Source of the DNA: Geodermatophilus saharensis
GTDB taxonomy: Bacteria; Actinomycetota; Actinomycetes; Mycobacteriales; Geodermatophilaceae
DNA: 64,000 bases
Direction of reading: 5' to 3'
NCBI RefSeq assembly: GCF_900188205.1
Contig: NZ_FZOH01000004.1
Location: forward strand, 338,955-402,954
The translations under genes were made by a program, and so were the position numbers. How positions within the stretch are numbered: position 1 is the first letter of the stretch; every line of letters starts with the position of its first letter. This document shows, piece after piece, positions 50,045 to 58,137 of this stretch. The notes under the pieces are model-generated. The model ran no database searches. It was not told where the DNA came from and saw nothing but the letters and a program-made list of their open reading frames with translations.

Positions 50045-50695
50045 ATGGGCTTCCTGACCGACAACGCCGACCTGCTGTGGAGCGCGTTCCTGACGACGCT
50101 GTCCCTCGCGGTCACCAGCGGGGTGTGCGCCCTCGTGCTCGGCACGGTGCTCGCGGGCATGCGGGTCAGCCCGGTGCCGCCGCTGCGCGGGCTGGCCACC
50201 TTCTACGTGGAGGTGTTCCGCAACACCCCGCTCACGGTGGTTTTCTTCTTCCTCGTCTTCGGCATCGTCCAGATCGACCTGTCCTTCCCGAGCCGGTTCA
50301 TCGCCGCCGTCGCCGCGCTGTCGCTCTACACCGCCGCGTTCGTCTGCGAGGCGCTGCGCTCGGGGATCAACGCCGTCCCGCCGGGGCAGGCCGAGGCCGC
50401 CCGCGCCCTGGGCCTGGACTTCGGGCAGAGCCTGCGCACCATCGTCCTGCCGCAGGCCTTCCGGACGGTCGTCCCGCCGCTGGGCAACGTGTGGATCGCC
50501 CTGGCGAAGAACACCTCCATCGCCGCGGGCTTCGCCGTCACCGACCTCACCGCGGCGCTGCAGCGGCTGTCCAACGCCAACGCCGACCAGCTCCTGCTGG
50601 TCTTCGCGGCCATCGTCGCCGGCTACCTGGTGATCACGCTGCCCTCCGCGTGGGCCATCCGCGTCATCGAGAAGAGGGTGGCGATCGTCCGATGA
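50045..50695 (+). CDS. gluC: Glutamate ABC transporter permease
   Basis: The 216-aa permease of the His/Glu/Gln type has about five hydrophobic segments. Its EAA loop (EAARALGLDFGQSLRTIVLP) docks the ATPase. The periplasmic opening FYVEVFRNTPLTVVFFFLVF is typical. It starts with ATG 50045 and overlaps gluD by ATGA, so the two permease subunits are made together. The gene follows the intra-operon hairpin. Confidence 0.92.
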   Translation: MGFLTDNADLLWSAFLTTLSLAVTSGVCALVLGTVLAGMRVSPVPPLRGLATFYVEVFRNTPLTVVFFFLVFGIVQIDLSFPSRFIAAVAALSLYTAAFVCEALRSGINAVPPGQAEAARALGLDFGQSLRTIVLPQAFRTVVPPLGNVWIALAKNTSIAAGFAVTDLTAALQRLSNANADQLLLVFAAIVAGYLVITLPSAWAIRVIEKRVAIVR

Positions 50696-51606
50696 GCGCG
50701 CAGACCGTCCTGTTCGACCTCCCCGGACCGCGGGCGCGCCGCCGGCAGCGCATCGGCACGGTGATCGGCGCGCTGCTGATCGCCGCCCTGGTCGCGCTGG
50801 TGCTGTGGCGGCTCGGGAGCAACGGTCAGCTGGACCCCGGCCGCTGGGCGATCCTGTTCGACCCGGCCGCGGGCGTGCCGCAGGCCCTGGGCGAGGCGCT
50901 GCTCAACACCCTCGCCGTCGCCGCCGTCGGCATGGTGGCGGCCACGGTGCTCGGCGCGCTGCTGGCGGTCGGCCGGTTGTCCGACCACGCGTGGGTGCGC
51001 GGGCCGGTGGCGGCGGTCGTGGAGTTCTTCCGCGCCGTGCCGCTGCTCGTGCTCATCCTGTTCTGCCTGCTGTTCCTGCCCACCATCGGCGTCCCGATGA
51101 CCGCCTTCCGGGCCCTGGCGCTCGGGCTGACCCTCTACAACATGGCCGTGCTCGCCGAGATCTTCCGGGCGGGCATCCTGTCGGTCGACCGCGGGCAGCG
51201 GGAGGCGGCGTTCGCGCTGGGCATGCGCAAGACGCAGGTCATGACGCTGGTGCTGCTCCCCCAGGCGGTCCGCCGGATGCTGCCGGTGCTCGTGGCCCAG
51301 CTCGTGGTGCTGCTCAAGGACAGCTCGCTGGGCTTCATCGTCGGCTACGTCGAGCTGCTGCGGCAGGCGCGCAGCCTCGTCGAGTTCTTCAACTTCCAGT
51401 TCGGCAACATCTACACGTTCCAGCTCTACGTGGCCGCCGGGCTCATCTACATCATCGTGAACGTGCTGCTCTCGCAGCTGGCCAAGTACGTGGAGAAGCG
51501 CACCCGCCGGGACCGCAGGACCGCGGGCTCCGACGACGTCGAGCTGCCGGCCGACGTGCAGATGGGCGGCGGTGGCGGGCTGGTGACCGAGGCGGGCGGC
51601 CGCTAG
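50692..51606 (+). CDS. gluD: Glutamate ABC transporter permease
   Basis: The 304-aa second permease has the same EAA motif (REAAFALGMRKTQVMTLVLL) and membrane core (VVEFFRAVPLLVLILFCLLF). It has an N-terminal basic extension and a C-terminal cytoplasmic tail (YVEKRTRRDRRTAGSDDVEL, then Gly-rich) of ~35 residues not found in gluC. The ATG at 50692 overlaps the gluC stop. It completes the gluABCD transporter for glutamate uptake. Confidence 0.92.
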   Translation: MSAQTVLFDLPGPRARRRQRIGTVIGALLIAALVALVLWRLGSNGQLDPGRWAILFDPAAGVPQALGEALLNTLAVAAVGMVAATVLGALLAVGRLSDHAWVRGPVAAVVEFFRAVPLLVLILFCLLFLPTIGVPMTAFRALALGLTLYNMAVLAEIFRAGILSVDRGQREAAFALGMRKTQVMTLVLLPQAVRRMLPVLVAQLVVLLKDSSLGFIVGYVELLRQARSLVEFFNFQFGNIYTFQLYVAAGLIYIIVNVLLSQLAKYVEKRTRRDRRTAGSDDVELPADVQMGGGGGLVTEAGGR

Positions 51607-51641
51607 TACCACCGGCCCGCGGACCTGCCGATGACAGTGCC

Positions 51642-52130
51642 GTGGACACCGCTCTCCGCCCCGTCGTGCCGCCGCTGCCGTCGATCGCGCGCCTGCCCGA
51701 CGGGCAGGTCGACGTCGCGCAGGAGTTCGTGAACCGGCTGCGGGCCGCCGCGCCGCGGTTCGCCGACGCGGCCGGCGCGGGGTCCGCCGTCGTCCGGGAG
51801 GTCGTCCCCCCGGCCCGGCACCGCCGGGCGCGCTGCCGGGTCGTCCTGCGCTCGCCCGACGGCGGGGAGCGCGACGTCACCTTCCTCGGGCCGGTGAGCC
51901 GTCCGGCCGTGCTGCCCGACCGGACGTTCGAGGCGCAGATCCAGCAGTGGCTGGCCGCCGCTCCCGACGGCGAGGCCGCCGGGCTGGTGGCCGACGACGA
52001 GGCCCCCGACGGGTACGCCGTCGACCTCACGGCGTGGGCGGCGCCGTCGGCCACGGTCACGCACCTGCCGACCACGGCCATGCCGCTCCTCGGTGCCGCT
52101 GTCCCCGCCGCCGTGCCCGCCGCGGGCTGA
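51642..52130 (+). CDS. Hypothetical protein downstream of gluD
   Basis: A GTG at 51642 opens a 162-aa frame with actinobacterial codon bias and a plausible soluble protein: PSIARLPDGQVDVAQEFVNR, then HRRARCRVVLRSPDGGERDV and TFEAQIQQWLAAAPDGEAAG. No family is recognised. There is no clear ribosome-binding site, so the start is uncertain. It lies 35 bases after gluD and may be an operon tail gene. It is convergent with recX. Overlapping minus-strand frames look like shadows. Confidence 0.5.
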   Translation: MDTALRPVVPPLPSIARLPDGQVDVAQEFVNRLRAAAPRFADAAGAGSAVVREVVPPARHRRARCRVVLRSPDGGERDVTFLGPVSRPAVLPDRTFEAQIQQWLAAAPDGEAAGLVADDEAPDGYAVDLTAWAAPSATVTHLPTTAMPLLGAAVPAAVPAAG

Positions 52131-52173
52131 CCGGCCGGACCCAGCCCGACGGGGTCAGGGCCGGGAGTCCGCG

Positions 52174-52914
52174 TCAGGTGTCCCAGGCGGGCCGGGCGAG
52201 CAGGTCCGGATCGTGCAGGTCGGGGTCGGGGTCGTCGGTGCCGAACCCCGTCTCGTCCAGCACGTCGCGGACCACGCCCGCGGCCAGACCACCGCTGTAG
52301 CCCTTGCGGGCCAGCATCCCGATCAGCCGGCGGGTGGCGGTGGGCCGGTCGACGCGACGCAGCGAGGACAGCCGCCGCTCGACCAGGCGGCGGGCGGCGG
52401 CGCGCTCGTCGTCGTCGTCGACCTCGGCGAGGGCCTGCTCGGCCTCCTCGCCGTCGACGCCCTTGGCCCGCAGCTCGGCGCGCAGCGCGCGCCGAGCCAG
52501 GCCGCGGCCGGCCTGGCGGGAGGTCACCCAGGCGCGGGCGAAGGCGGCGTCGTCGATGAGGCCGACCTCGCCGAACCGGTCGAGGACCGCGGTCGCCGCG
52601 TCGTCCGGGATGCCGCGGCGGGCGAGCAGGTCGGCCAGCTGCTGCCGGGTCTTCGCCGCACCGGTGAGCGCCCGCAGGCAGATGGCGCGGGCCACCGACT
52701 CCGGGTCACCCGGCTCGTCGGCGGGATCTCCCGAGCCGCGATCGTCCGGGAGCGTGCCGGCGGCGGCCGGGTCGTCCGGGTCAGGGGACGACCCGGACCG
52801 CCGCCGGGGACGGCCGGCGCGGTCCCCGGGACCCGGTGCTCGGGTCCGGCGGCCGCGCCGGCCGGGCCGCTGGGGGTCGATCTCCTCGGAGAGCGGGCCC
52901 GACCAGCCGGTCAC
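52174..52914 (-). CDS. recX: RecA regulator RecX
   Basis: The 246-aa protein has the RecX helical repeats: ICLRALTGAAKTRQQLADLL, FGEVGLIDDAAFARAWVTSR, LARRALRAELRAKGVDGEEA and LIGMLARKGYSGGLAAGVVR. A ~75-residue Arg/Pro/Asp-rich N-terminal extension precedes them, as in other actinobacteria. RecX binds RecA filaments and limits recombinase and SOS activity. The GTG at 52914 is eight bases past the recA stop, so the two are co-transcribed, recX at lower level. Confidence 0.92.
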   Translation of the reverse strand: MTGWSGPLSEEIDPQRPGRRGRRTRAPGPGDRAGRPRRRSGSSPDPDDPAAAGTLPDDRGSGDPADEPGDPESVARAICLRALTGAAKTRQQLADLLARRGIPDDAATAVLDRFGEVGLIDDAAFARAWVTSRQAGRGLARRALRAELRAKGVDGEEAEQALAEVDDDDERAAARRLVERRLSSLRRVDRPTATRRLIGMLARKGYSGGLAAGVVRDVLDETGFGTDDPDPDLHDPDLLARPAWDT

Positions 52915-52922
52915 GGGGTGGC

Positions 52923-53954
52923 TCAGAAGTCGGCCGCGTCGGCGGCGGGCGCGTCGAGGGTGGCGCCGACGCCCAGCTTCTCCTTGACCTTCTTCTCGAT
53001 CTCGTCGGCGAGGTCGGGGTTGTCGCGGAGGAAGGTGCGGACGTTCTCCTTGCCCTGGCCGAGCTGGTCGCCCTCGTACGTGTACCAGGCGCCGGACTTG
53101 CGGATGAAGCCGTGCTCGACGCCCGCGTCGATCAGGCCGCCCTCGCGGCTGAAGCCGTGGCCCCACAGCAGGTCGAGCTCGGCCTGCTTGAAGGGCGCGG
53201 CGACCTTGTTCTTGACGACCTTGACGCGCACCCGGCTGCCGACGGCCTCGGTGCCCTGCTTGAGGGTCTCGATGCGGCGGACGTCGAGGCGGACCGACGA
53301 GTAGAACTTCAGCGCACGGCCACCGGTGGTGACCTCGGGCGAGCCGTAGACGATGCCGACCTTCTCGCGCAGCTGGTTGATGAAGATCGCGGTGGTGCCC
53401 GAGTTGTTCAGCGCACCGGTGATCTTGCGCAGCGCCTGGCTCATGAGGCGGGCCTGCAGACCGACGTGGCTGTCGCCCATCTCGCCCTCGATCTCGGCGC
53501 GGGGCACGAGGGCGGCCACGGAGTCGATGACGATGATGTCGAGCGCGCCGGAGCGGATGAGCATGTCGGCGATCTCCAGCGCCTGCTCACCGGTGTCGGG
53601 CTGGCTGACCAGCAGCGCGTCGGTGTCGACACCGATGGCCCGGGCGTACTCGGGGTCGAGGGCGTGCTCGGCGTCGATGAAGGCCGCGATGCCGCCGGCG
53701 GCCTGGGCGTTGGCCACCGCGTGCAGGGCGACCGTGGTCTTGCCGGAGGCCTCCGGGCCGTAGACCTCGATGACGCGGCCGCGCGGCAGGCCACCGATGC
53801 CCAGCGCGATGTCGAGGGCGATCGAGCCGGTCGGGATGACCTTGATCGCCTGGGCGGTGCTGTCGCCCAGGCGCATGACCGAGCCCTTGCCGAACTGCTT
53901 GTCGATCTGGGCGAGGGCCATGTCGAGGGCCTTGTCGCGGTCGAGCGTTGCCAT
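52923..53954 (-). CDS. recA: Recombinase RecA
   Basis: The 343-aa recombinase has Walker A GPEASGKT (66-73), Walker B in [20 protein letters not shown], loop L1 ([10 protein letters not shown]), L2 ([20 protein letters not shown]) and a C-terminal domain with an acidic/Ala tail. No intein interrupts it, unlike M. tuberculosis recA. The ATG at 53954 fits; an SOS box lies 141 bases upstream. It drives homologous recombination and LexA cleavage, and recX follows in the same operon. Confidence 0.97.
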   Translation of the reverse strand: MATLDRDKALDMALAQIDKQFGKGSVMRLGDSTAQAIKVIPTGSIALDIALGIGGLPRGRVIEVYGPEASGKTTVALHAVANAQAAGGIAAFIDAEHALDPEYARAIGVDTDALLVSQPDTGEQALEIADMLIRSGALDIIVIDSVAALVPRAEIEGEMGDSHVGLQARLMSQALRKITGALNNSGTTAIFINQLREKVGIVYGSPEVTTGGRALKFYSSVRLDVRRIETLKQGTEAVGSRVRVKVVKNKVAAPFKQAELDLLWGHGFSREGGLIDAGVEHGFIRKSGAWYTYEGDQLGQGKENVRTFLRDNPDLADEIEKKVKEKLGVGATLDAPAADAADF

Positions 53955-54094
53955 GGTGCTCACCTTCGGGAAGTCGCGTGTCGGGAGTCGGAGCGGTGTC
54001 GGAGGCGACGCTAGGTCGGGGGTCTGACACTTTCCGGTGACCGACTCGACCTGTGGAGGGACGACGTCCCTGTGGACGCACCCGTCACTGTAGG

Positions 54095-54110
54095 ACGAAC
54101 ACGTGTTCGA
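54095..54110 (-). promoter_or_regulatory. SOS box upstream of recA
   Basis: ACGAACACGTGTTCGA differs from TCGAAC-N4-GTTCGA at one position. It lies 141 bases upstream of the recA start and 37 bases after the end of the DUF3046 gene, in the expected recA promoter position. It belongs to the lexA regulon present in this window. Confidence 0.85.
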
Positions 54111-54146
54111 GTCGAGCGACACACGGCGGGCGCGCCGTCGCCCGGC

Positions 54147-54341
54147 TCAGCGGTCCCGGGGCGGCACGTCGTATTCCTCGCAGATCGCCAGCCAGACCCG
54201 CCGCACCGGCAGCCCGGCCTCGATGGCGTCGAGGGCGGTCCGCCCGCCGAGCGCGGCGAAGACGTGGTCGCGCGTCACGCTCTGGGCCCGCATCGAGCCG
54301 AACTGCTCGTCGAGCCGGGACCAGAACTCCTGCAGGCGCAC
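54147..54341 (-). CDS. DUF3046-domain protein
   Basis: The 64-aa protein matches DUF3046, small actinobacterial proteins encoded directly upstream of recA (as mycobacterial Rv2738c). The conserved core is FWSRLDEQFGSMRAQSVTRD, then HVFAALGGRTALDAIEAGLP and VRRVWLAICEEYDVPP. It has a helical fold and no catalytic residues. The gene pairing with recA across actinobacteria hints at a role in recombination or replication, but none is known. It starts with the ATG at 54341. Confidence 0.85.
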   Translation of the reverse strand: MRLQEFWSRLDEQFGSMRAQSVTRDHVFAALGGRTALDAIEAGLPVRRVWLAICEEYDVPPRDR

Positions 54342-54351
54342 GCCTCCGACG

Positions 54352-54999
54352 CTAGCGCGCGTCCCCGTCGGCAGCGGCCCGCCCGGCGGCCTCCTCCACG
54401 ATCCCGGCGCGCAGCCGGCGGACCAGCGCCGCCGGGTCGTCGGCGGCCAGGCGCAGCTCGTCGACCGGCCGGCCGCCGGTGCGGGCCAGCGGCAGCACCG
54501 TCGGTGTCCGCAGCTCGACGTCGACCTGGGTGGAGGACACGACCGTCACCGACACCGCGCGCCGGCCGCCCTCCTCGGCGACGACGACGGTGCGCGAGCC
54601 CTCGACGCTGCGCCGGCGCACCCGCACCGCGGTGATCGCCTCCCAGGGCACCCGGACGTCGACGGCGGACCCGGAGCGCACCCGCAGCCCCGCGCCGTCG
54701 ACCACGTGCGGGTGCACCCGCATCGAGGCCAGCAGACCGATCATCCACAGCAGTCCGTAGCCCCCGACGACGAGGAGCGCCACGCGCAGCGAGGGCCACG
54801 GCAGCAGCCAGTCGACCAGCGGGATCTCGACGGCCGACAGCACGACGAAGGTCCACAGCACCGGCGCGGCCGCCGACGCGTACGGGAACGCCTCGGCGCC
54901 GGGCGGCACGTCGGGCCGCCGTCGCACCCAGCGCCACAGGCTGCGCCAGGTGCCCATCTCGAAGGCCACGGCGCGGCGCAGCAGCTCCCCGGCGGTCAC
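54352..54999 (-). CDS. Membrane protein with PH-like domain
   Basis: The 215-aa product has two hydrophobic segments (APVLWTFVVLSAVEIPLVDW and LRVALLVVGGYGLLWMIGLL) followed by a soluble C-terminal part. That part has strands typical of bacterial PH-like (DUF304-type) domains: GLRVRSGSAVDVRVPWEAIT, then AVRVRRRSVEGSRTVVVAEE. The tail is Ala-rich. The GTG at 54999 overlaps the MarR gene's stop (GTGA), so it is expressed with that regulator. Function unknown. Confidence 0.75.
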   Translation of the reverse strand: MTAGELLRRAVAFEMGTWRSLWRWVRRRPDVPPGAEAFPYASAAAPVLWTFVVLSAVEIPLVDWLLPWPSLRVALLVVGGYGLLWMIGLLASMRVHPHVVDGAGLRVRSGSAVDVRVPWEAITAVRVRRRSVEGSRTVVVAEEGGRRAVSVTVVSSTQVDVELRTPTVLPLARTGGRPVDELRLAADDPAALVRRLRAGIVEEAAGRAAADGDAR

Positions 55000-55463
55000 C
55001 GGTCCTCCTCCCCCGCCACGGCGCCCGGCACCAGGACCCGCAGCCGTTCCAGGACGTCGTCGAGCGCGGCCACCAGCCCGTCGAGCCGCTCGGGCGGGAG
55101 TCCGTCGAACAGCTGGCCGGCCAGCTCGGCCTGGCCGCGCCCGAGCTCGTTGAGCAGCTCCTCCCCGCGCGCGGTCGGGGTGACCAGGGTGGCGCGCCGG
55201 TCGGCCGGGTGCGGTTCGCGGGAGACCAGCCCGGCCGCGACCAGCCCGTCGACCAGGCCGGTGACGTTGCGGGCGCTGACGCCGAGCGCGTCGGCCAGCG
55301 CGCGCTGGGTGCTCGGGCCGGCGGTGCGCAGCCGCCACAGCAGCGTGGTCCGGGCGACGGTGAGCCCGGAGGCGGCCAGCGACGCCGCCGTGTCGCGGCC
55401 GAGCAGCAGGGACACCTCGAGCAGCCGGTCGAGGGCGTCGATCCGGACGTCGTCACCGGCCAT
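54996..55463 (-). CDS. MarR-family regulator (membrane protein operon)
   Basis: The 155-aa protein has MarR features: LTVARTTLLWRLRTAGPSTQ, the winged helix RALADALGVSARNVTGLVDG, then LVAAGLVSREPHPADRRATL and the C-terminal dimerisation helices. The ATG at 55463 with GGAGGT upstream is chosen over an earlier in-frame start at 55502 that would lie inside the operator. It is followed by the membrane-protein gene (GTGA overlap) and is divergent from a 36-aa membrane ORF over a palindromic site. It probably represses both sides. Confidence 0.86.
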   Translation of the reverse strand: MAGDDVRIDALDRLLEVSLLLGRDTAASLAASGLTVARTTLLWRLRTAGPSTQRALADALGVSARNVTGLVDGLVAAGLVSREPHPADRRATLVTPTARGEELLNELGRGQAELAGQLFDGLPPERLDGLVAALDDVLERLRVLVPGAVAGEEDR

Positions 55464-55477
55464 CGTGAACCTCCTGC

Positions 55478-55498
55478 ACCGTGAAGTAACCTCACGGT
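55478..55498. promoter_or_regulatory. MarR operator palindrome
   Basis: ACCGTGA (55478-55484) and TCACGGT (55492-55498) form a perfect 7-base inverted repeat with a 7-base spacer (AGTAACC). It lies 15 bases before the MarR start and 21 bases before the 36-aa ORF. Confidence 0.7.
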
Positions 55499-55518
55499 AC
55501 ACGGCCTATCCTGGTGGT

Positions 55519-55629
55519 GTGTTCCCCACCACCGGCTCGGCCACCTGGGACACCGTCCTGGAGATCGGCATCGCGCTGTGCATCCTCGTGACGCTGGTGA
55601 TGCTGTGGCGCAACCTGCGGGGCCGCTGA
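55519..55629 (+). CDS. 36-aa single-span membrane peptide
   Basis: The GTG at 55519 (or the overlapping GTG at 55517 in another frame) opens a 36-codon frame: FPTTGSATWDTVLEIGIALC, then ILVTLVMLWRNLRGR. One hydrophobic helix (~13-29) is followed by a basic end, so it should insert with the C-terminus in the cytoplasm. TATCCT at 55507-55512 is a good -10, which makes the mRNA nearly leaderless. It is divergent from a MarR gene over a palindrome. No family is known; it may be a regulated small membrane protein. Confidence 0.6.
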   Translation: MFPTTGSATWDTVLEIGIALCILVTLVMLWRNLRGR

Positions 55630-55633
55630 ACCC

Positions 55634-56881
55634 TCAGGGGCGCGCCCACACGAGGGCCAGCGGCAGCACCAGCGCCGCCGACACACCGGCGACCAGCCCG
55701 TAGCCGCCGGCGGCCAGCAGCGGCCCCCCGACCGCACCGGCGACGGCCGCACCCAGCCCCATGACCAGGTCGGTGCCGCCCTGCGCCGTCGGCCGGACGT
55801 CGGCGGGCACCGACTCGGTGACCAGCGTCGAGCCCGCGATCAGCCCGCAGGACCAGCCCAGGCCGAGCAGCAGCAGGCCCGCCCCCAGCCGGCCGGTGGC
55901 CTCCGGTGGCGCCGTCCCGGCCAGCGCGACGGCGGCCAGCAGCAGTCCCCCGCCGACGGCGACCGTCGCCCGGCGCCCCGCCCGGTCGGCCAGCCAGCCG
56001 ACCAGCGGCGAGAACAGGTACATGCCGGCCACGTGCACGCTGATGACCAGGCCGACCAGCCGCAGCGTCGTCGCGTCGTCGTGGCCGCCGGCGTGCCCCA
56101 TGTGCACCGGCGTCATGACCATGACGCCGACCATCACCGCGTGCGACACCACGACGGCGACCAGCCCCAGCCGGCCCCCGGGCGAGCTCCACACCGCCGC
56201 CAGGGCCGTGCGCGTGCGTCCGCGGGCCGGCACGGCCTCGACCGGCCCGCGCAGCCGGCGGGAGAACAGCAGCGGGTCGGGCCGCAGCCCGGCGACGAGG
56301 GCCGCGGCCACCAGCGCGAACACCACCGCCGAGACGGCGAACCCGCCGCCGAGCGCCGGCAGGCCGACGGCGGCGCCGAGGTCGGCGCCGGGCGCGGCCA
56401 GGTTGGGGCCGAGCACCGAGCCCACCGTCGTCGCCCAGACCACCAGCGACAGGTCGCGGCCGCGTCGCTCGGGCGCGGCGAGGTCGGCGGCGGCGTAGCG
56501 GGCCTGCAGGCCGCAGGCGGTCGCGGCACCGAAGGCGAACAGTCCGGCCAGCAGCAGCGGCAGCGACGACAGGACGGCGGCGAGCACGGTCAGCAGCGCC
56601 CCGCCGACGGCGACGGCGTAGCCGGCGGCCAGCCCCGCGCGCCGGCCGGCGCGGTCGGAGAGCCGGGCCAGCGGGACGGCGAGCACCGCGGCGCCCAGCA
56701 CGCCGGCGGTCTGCCCCAGGCCGGCCGCGGCGTCGCTGCCGGCGACCTCGCGCGCGAGCAGGCCGCCGATGGTGATGCCGACGGTGACCCCGAGCCCGGC
56801 GAGCGCCACCGCGCCGGACAGCACGCCGACGGTGCGCCGCTGCACCCGTCCGAGGTCGGGGCCCGCCTGCTGCGTGGTCAC
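55634..56881 (-). CDS. MFS transporter
   Basis: The 415-aa protein has twelve hydrophobic segments and the MFS A-motif after TM2 (LARLSDRAGRRAGLAAGYAV) and a second copy in the C-half (LADRAGRRATVAVGGGLLLA). The N-terminal end is short (MTTQQAGPDLGRVQRRTVGV). Many such transporters export drugs or small metabolites. It starts with GTG 56881, seven bases from the end of the acyl-CoA dehydrogenase gene, so they may be co-transcribed. No substrate can be assigned. Confidence 0.88.
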   Translation of the reverse strand: MTTQQAGPDLGRVQRRTVGVLSGAVALAGLGVTVGITIGGLLAREVAGSDAAAGLGQTAGVLGAAVLAVPLARLSDRAGRRAGLAAGYAVAVGGALLTVLAAVLSSLPLLLAGLFAFGAATACGLQARYAAADLAAPERRGRDLSLVVWATTVGSVLGPNLAAPGADLGAAVGLPALGGGFAVSAVVFALVAAALVAGLRPDPLLFSRRLRGPVEAVPARGRTRTALAAVWSSPGGRLGLVAVVVSHAVMVGVMVMTPVHMGHAGGHDDATTLRLVGLVISVHVAGMYLFSPLVGWLADRAGRRATVAVGGGLLLAAVALAGTAPPEATGRLGAGLLLLGLGWSCGLIAGSTLVTESVPADVRPTAQGGTDLVMGLGAAVAGAVGGPLLAAGGYGLVAGVSAALVLPLALVWARP

Positions 56882-56888
56882 CGGCTCC

Positions 56889-58034
56889 TCACAGGCCCAG
56901 CGACCGGCCGATGATCTCGCGCATGATCTCGTTGGTGCCGCCGTAGATCGACTGCACGCGGGCGTCGCGCCAGGCCTTCGAGACCGGGTACTCGTCCATG
57001 TAGCCGTAGCCGCCGTGCAGCTGCAGGCAGCGGTCGGCGACCTTGTTCTGCAGCTCGCTGGTCCAGTACTTGGCCATGGCCGCGTCGACGGCGGTCAGCT
57101 CGCCGGCGCCCAGCTGCCGGATGCACTCGTCGACGAACGTGCGGGCGATCGTCGTCTCGGTGTGCAGCTCGGCGAGGACGAACCGGCTGTGCTGGAAGCT
57201 GCCCACCGGCCGGCCGAACGCGGTGCGGCTGCCCACGTACTCGCGGGTCTGCGCGAGCACCGTCTCGCAGGCGGCCACCGCCCCGACGGCGATCGACAGC
57301 CGCTCCTGCGGCAGGTTCTCCATGAGGTGGGCGAAGCCGCGGTTCTCGGCGCCGAGCAGGTTCTCCGCGGGCACGCGCACCTCGTCGAAGAACAGCTCGG
57401 CGGTGTCCTGCGCCTTGAGACCCACCTTCTCGAGGTTGCGGCCGCGGGTGAAGCCGGGCATCCCCCGCTCGACGACGAGCAGGCTGGTGCCGCGCGAGCC
57501 GGGCGCGTCGGGGTCGGTGCGCGCGACCACGATCACCAGGTCGGCGTTGATGCCGTTGGTGATGAAGGTCTTGGCGCCGCTGAGCACCCACGCGTCGCCG
57601 TCGCGGCGGGCGGTGGTGCGGATCGCCTGCAGGTCGCTGCCGGTGCCCGGCTCGGTCATCGCGATCGCCGTGATCAGCTCACCGCGGCAGAACCCGGGCA
57701 GCCAGCGTTGCCCCTGCTCCTCGGTGCACAGGTCGCGCAGGTAGGGGGCGACGACGTCGTTGTGCAGCCCGAAGCCCAGGCCGCTGGCGCCGATGCGGGT
57801 GACCTCCTCGTCGAGGACGGCGTTGAAGCGGAAGTCGCGCACCCCGCCGCCACCCCAGCGCTCGTCGACGTCGATGCCGAGCAGACCCTGCTCCCCGCCG
57901 GCGAGCCACACGTCGCGGGGGACGATCCCGTCGCGCTCCCACTGGTCGTGGTGCGGGGCGACGTCCTTCTCGAGGAAGGTCCGGACGGTCTGCCGGAAGT
58001 CCTCGTGCTCGGCCTCGTAGAGGGAGGTGCGCAT
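56889..58034 (-). CDS. Acyl-CoA dehydrogenase
   Basis: The 381-aa enzyme has the FAD/substrate loop TAIAMTEPGTGSDLQAIRTT and WVLSGAKTFITNG, followed by SRTAFGRPVGSFQHSRFVLA and the C-terminal LQLHGGYGYMDEYPVSKAWR. The catalytic Glu lies in SIYGGTNEIMREI. It oxidises acyl-CoA thioesters with an electron-transfer flavoprotein as acceptor. The ATG at 58034 fits the family N-terminus. The mycobacterial fadE20 gene lies in the same conserved neighbourhood, but orthology is not shown. Confidence 0.92.
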   Translation of the reverse strand: MRTSLYEAEHEDFRQTVRTFLEKDVAPHHDQWERDGIVPRDVWLAGGEQGLLGIDVDERWGGGGVRDFRFNAVLDEEVTRIGASGLGFGLHNDVVAPYLRDLCTEEQGQRWLPGFCRGELITAIAMTEPGTGSDLQAIRTTARRDGDAWVLSGAKTFITNGINADLVIVVARTDPDAPGSRGTSLLVVERGMPGFTRGRNLEKVGLKAQDTAELFFDEVRVPAENLLGAENRGFAHLMENLPQERLSIAVGAVAACETVLAQTREYVGSRTAFGRPVGSFQHSRFVLAELHTETTIARTFVDECIRQLGAGELTAVDAAMAKYWTSELQNKVADRCLQLHGGYGYMDEYPVSKAWRDARVQSIYGGTNEIMREIIGRSLGL

Positions 58035-58137
58035 GCCCGGCAGTGTGCCGCACGCCACCCCCGGATCGGGCGACCCCGCCCGCTGACGGCGTCCGTGCAG
58101 GCCAGCGGACTGTCGTACCCGCGGGGACACTGGACAC

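Noticed and set aside
52923..53954. Intein in recA as in Mycobacterium tuberculosis
   Set aside because: The frame is continuous at 343 aa with all RecA loops in normal spacing, so no intein is present.
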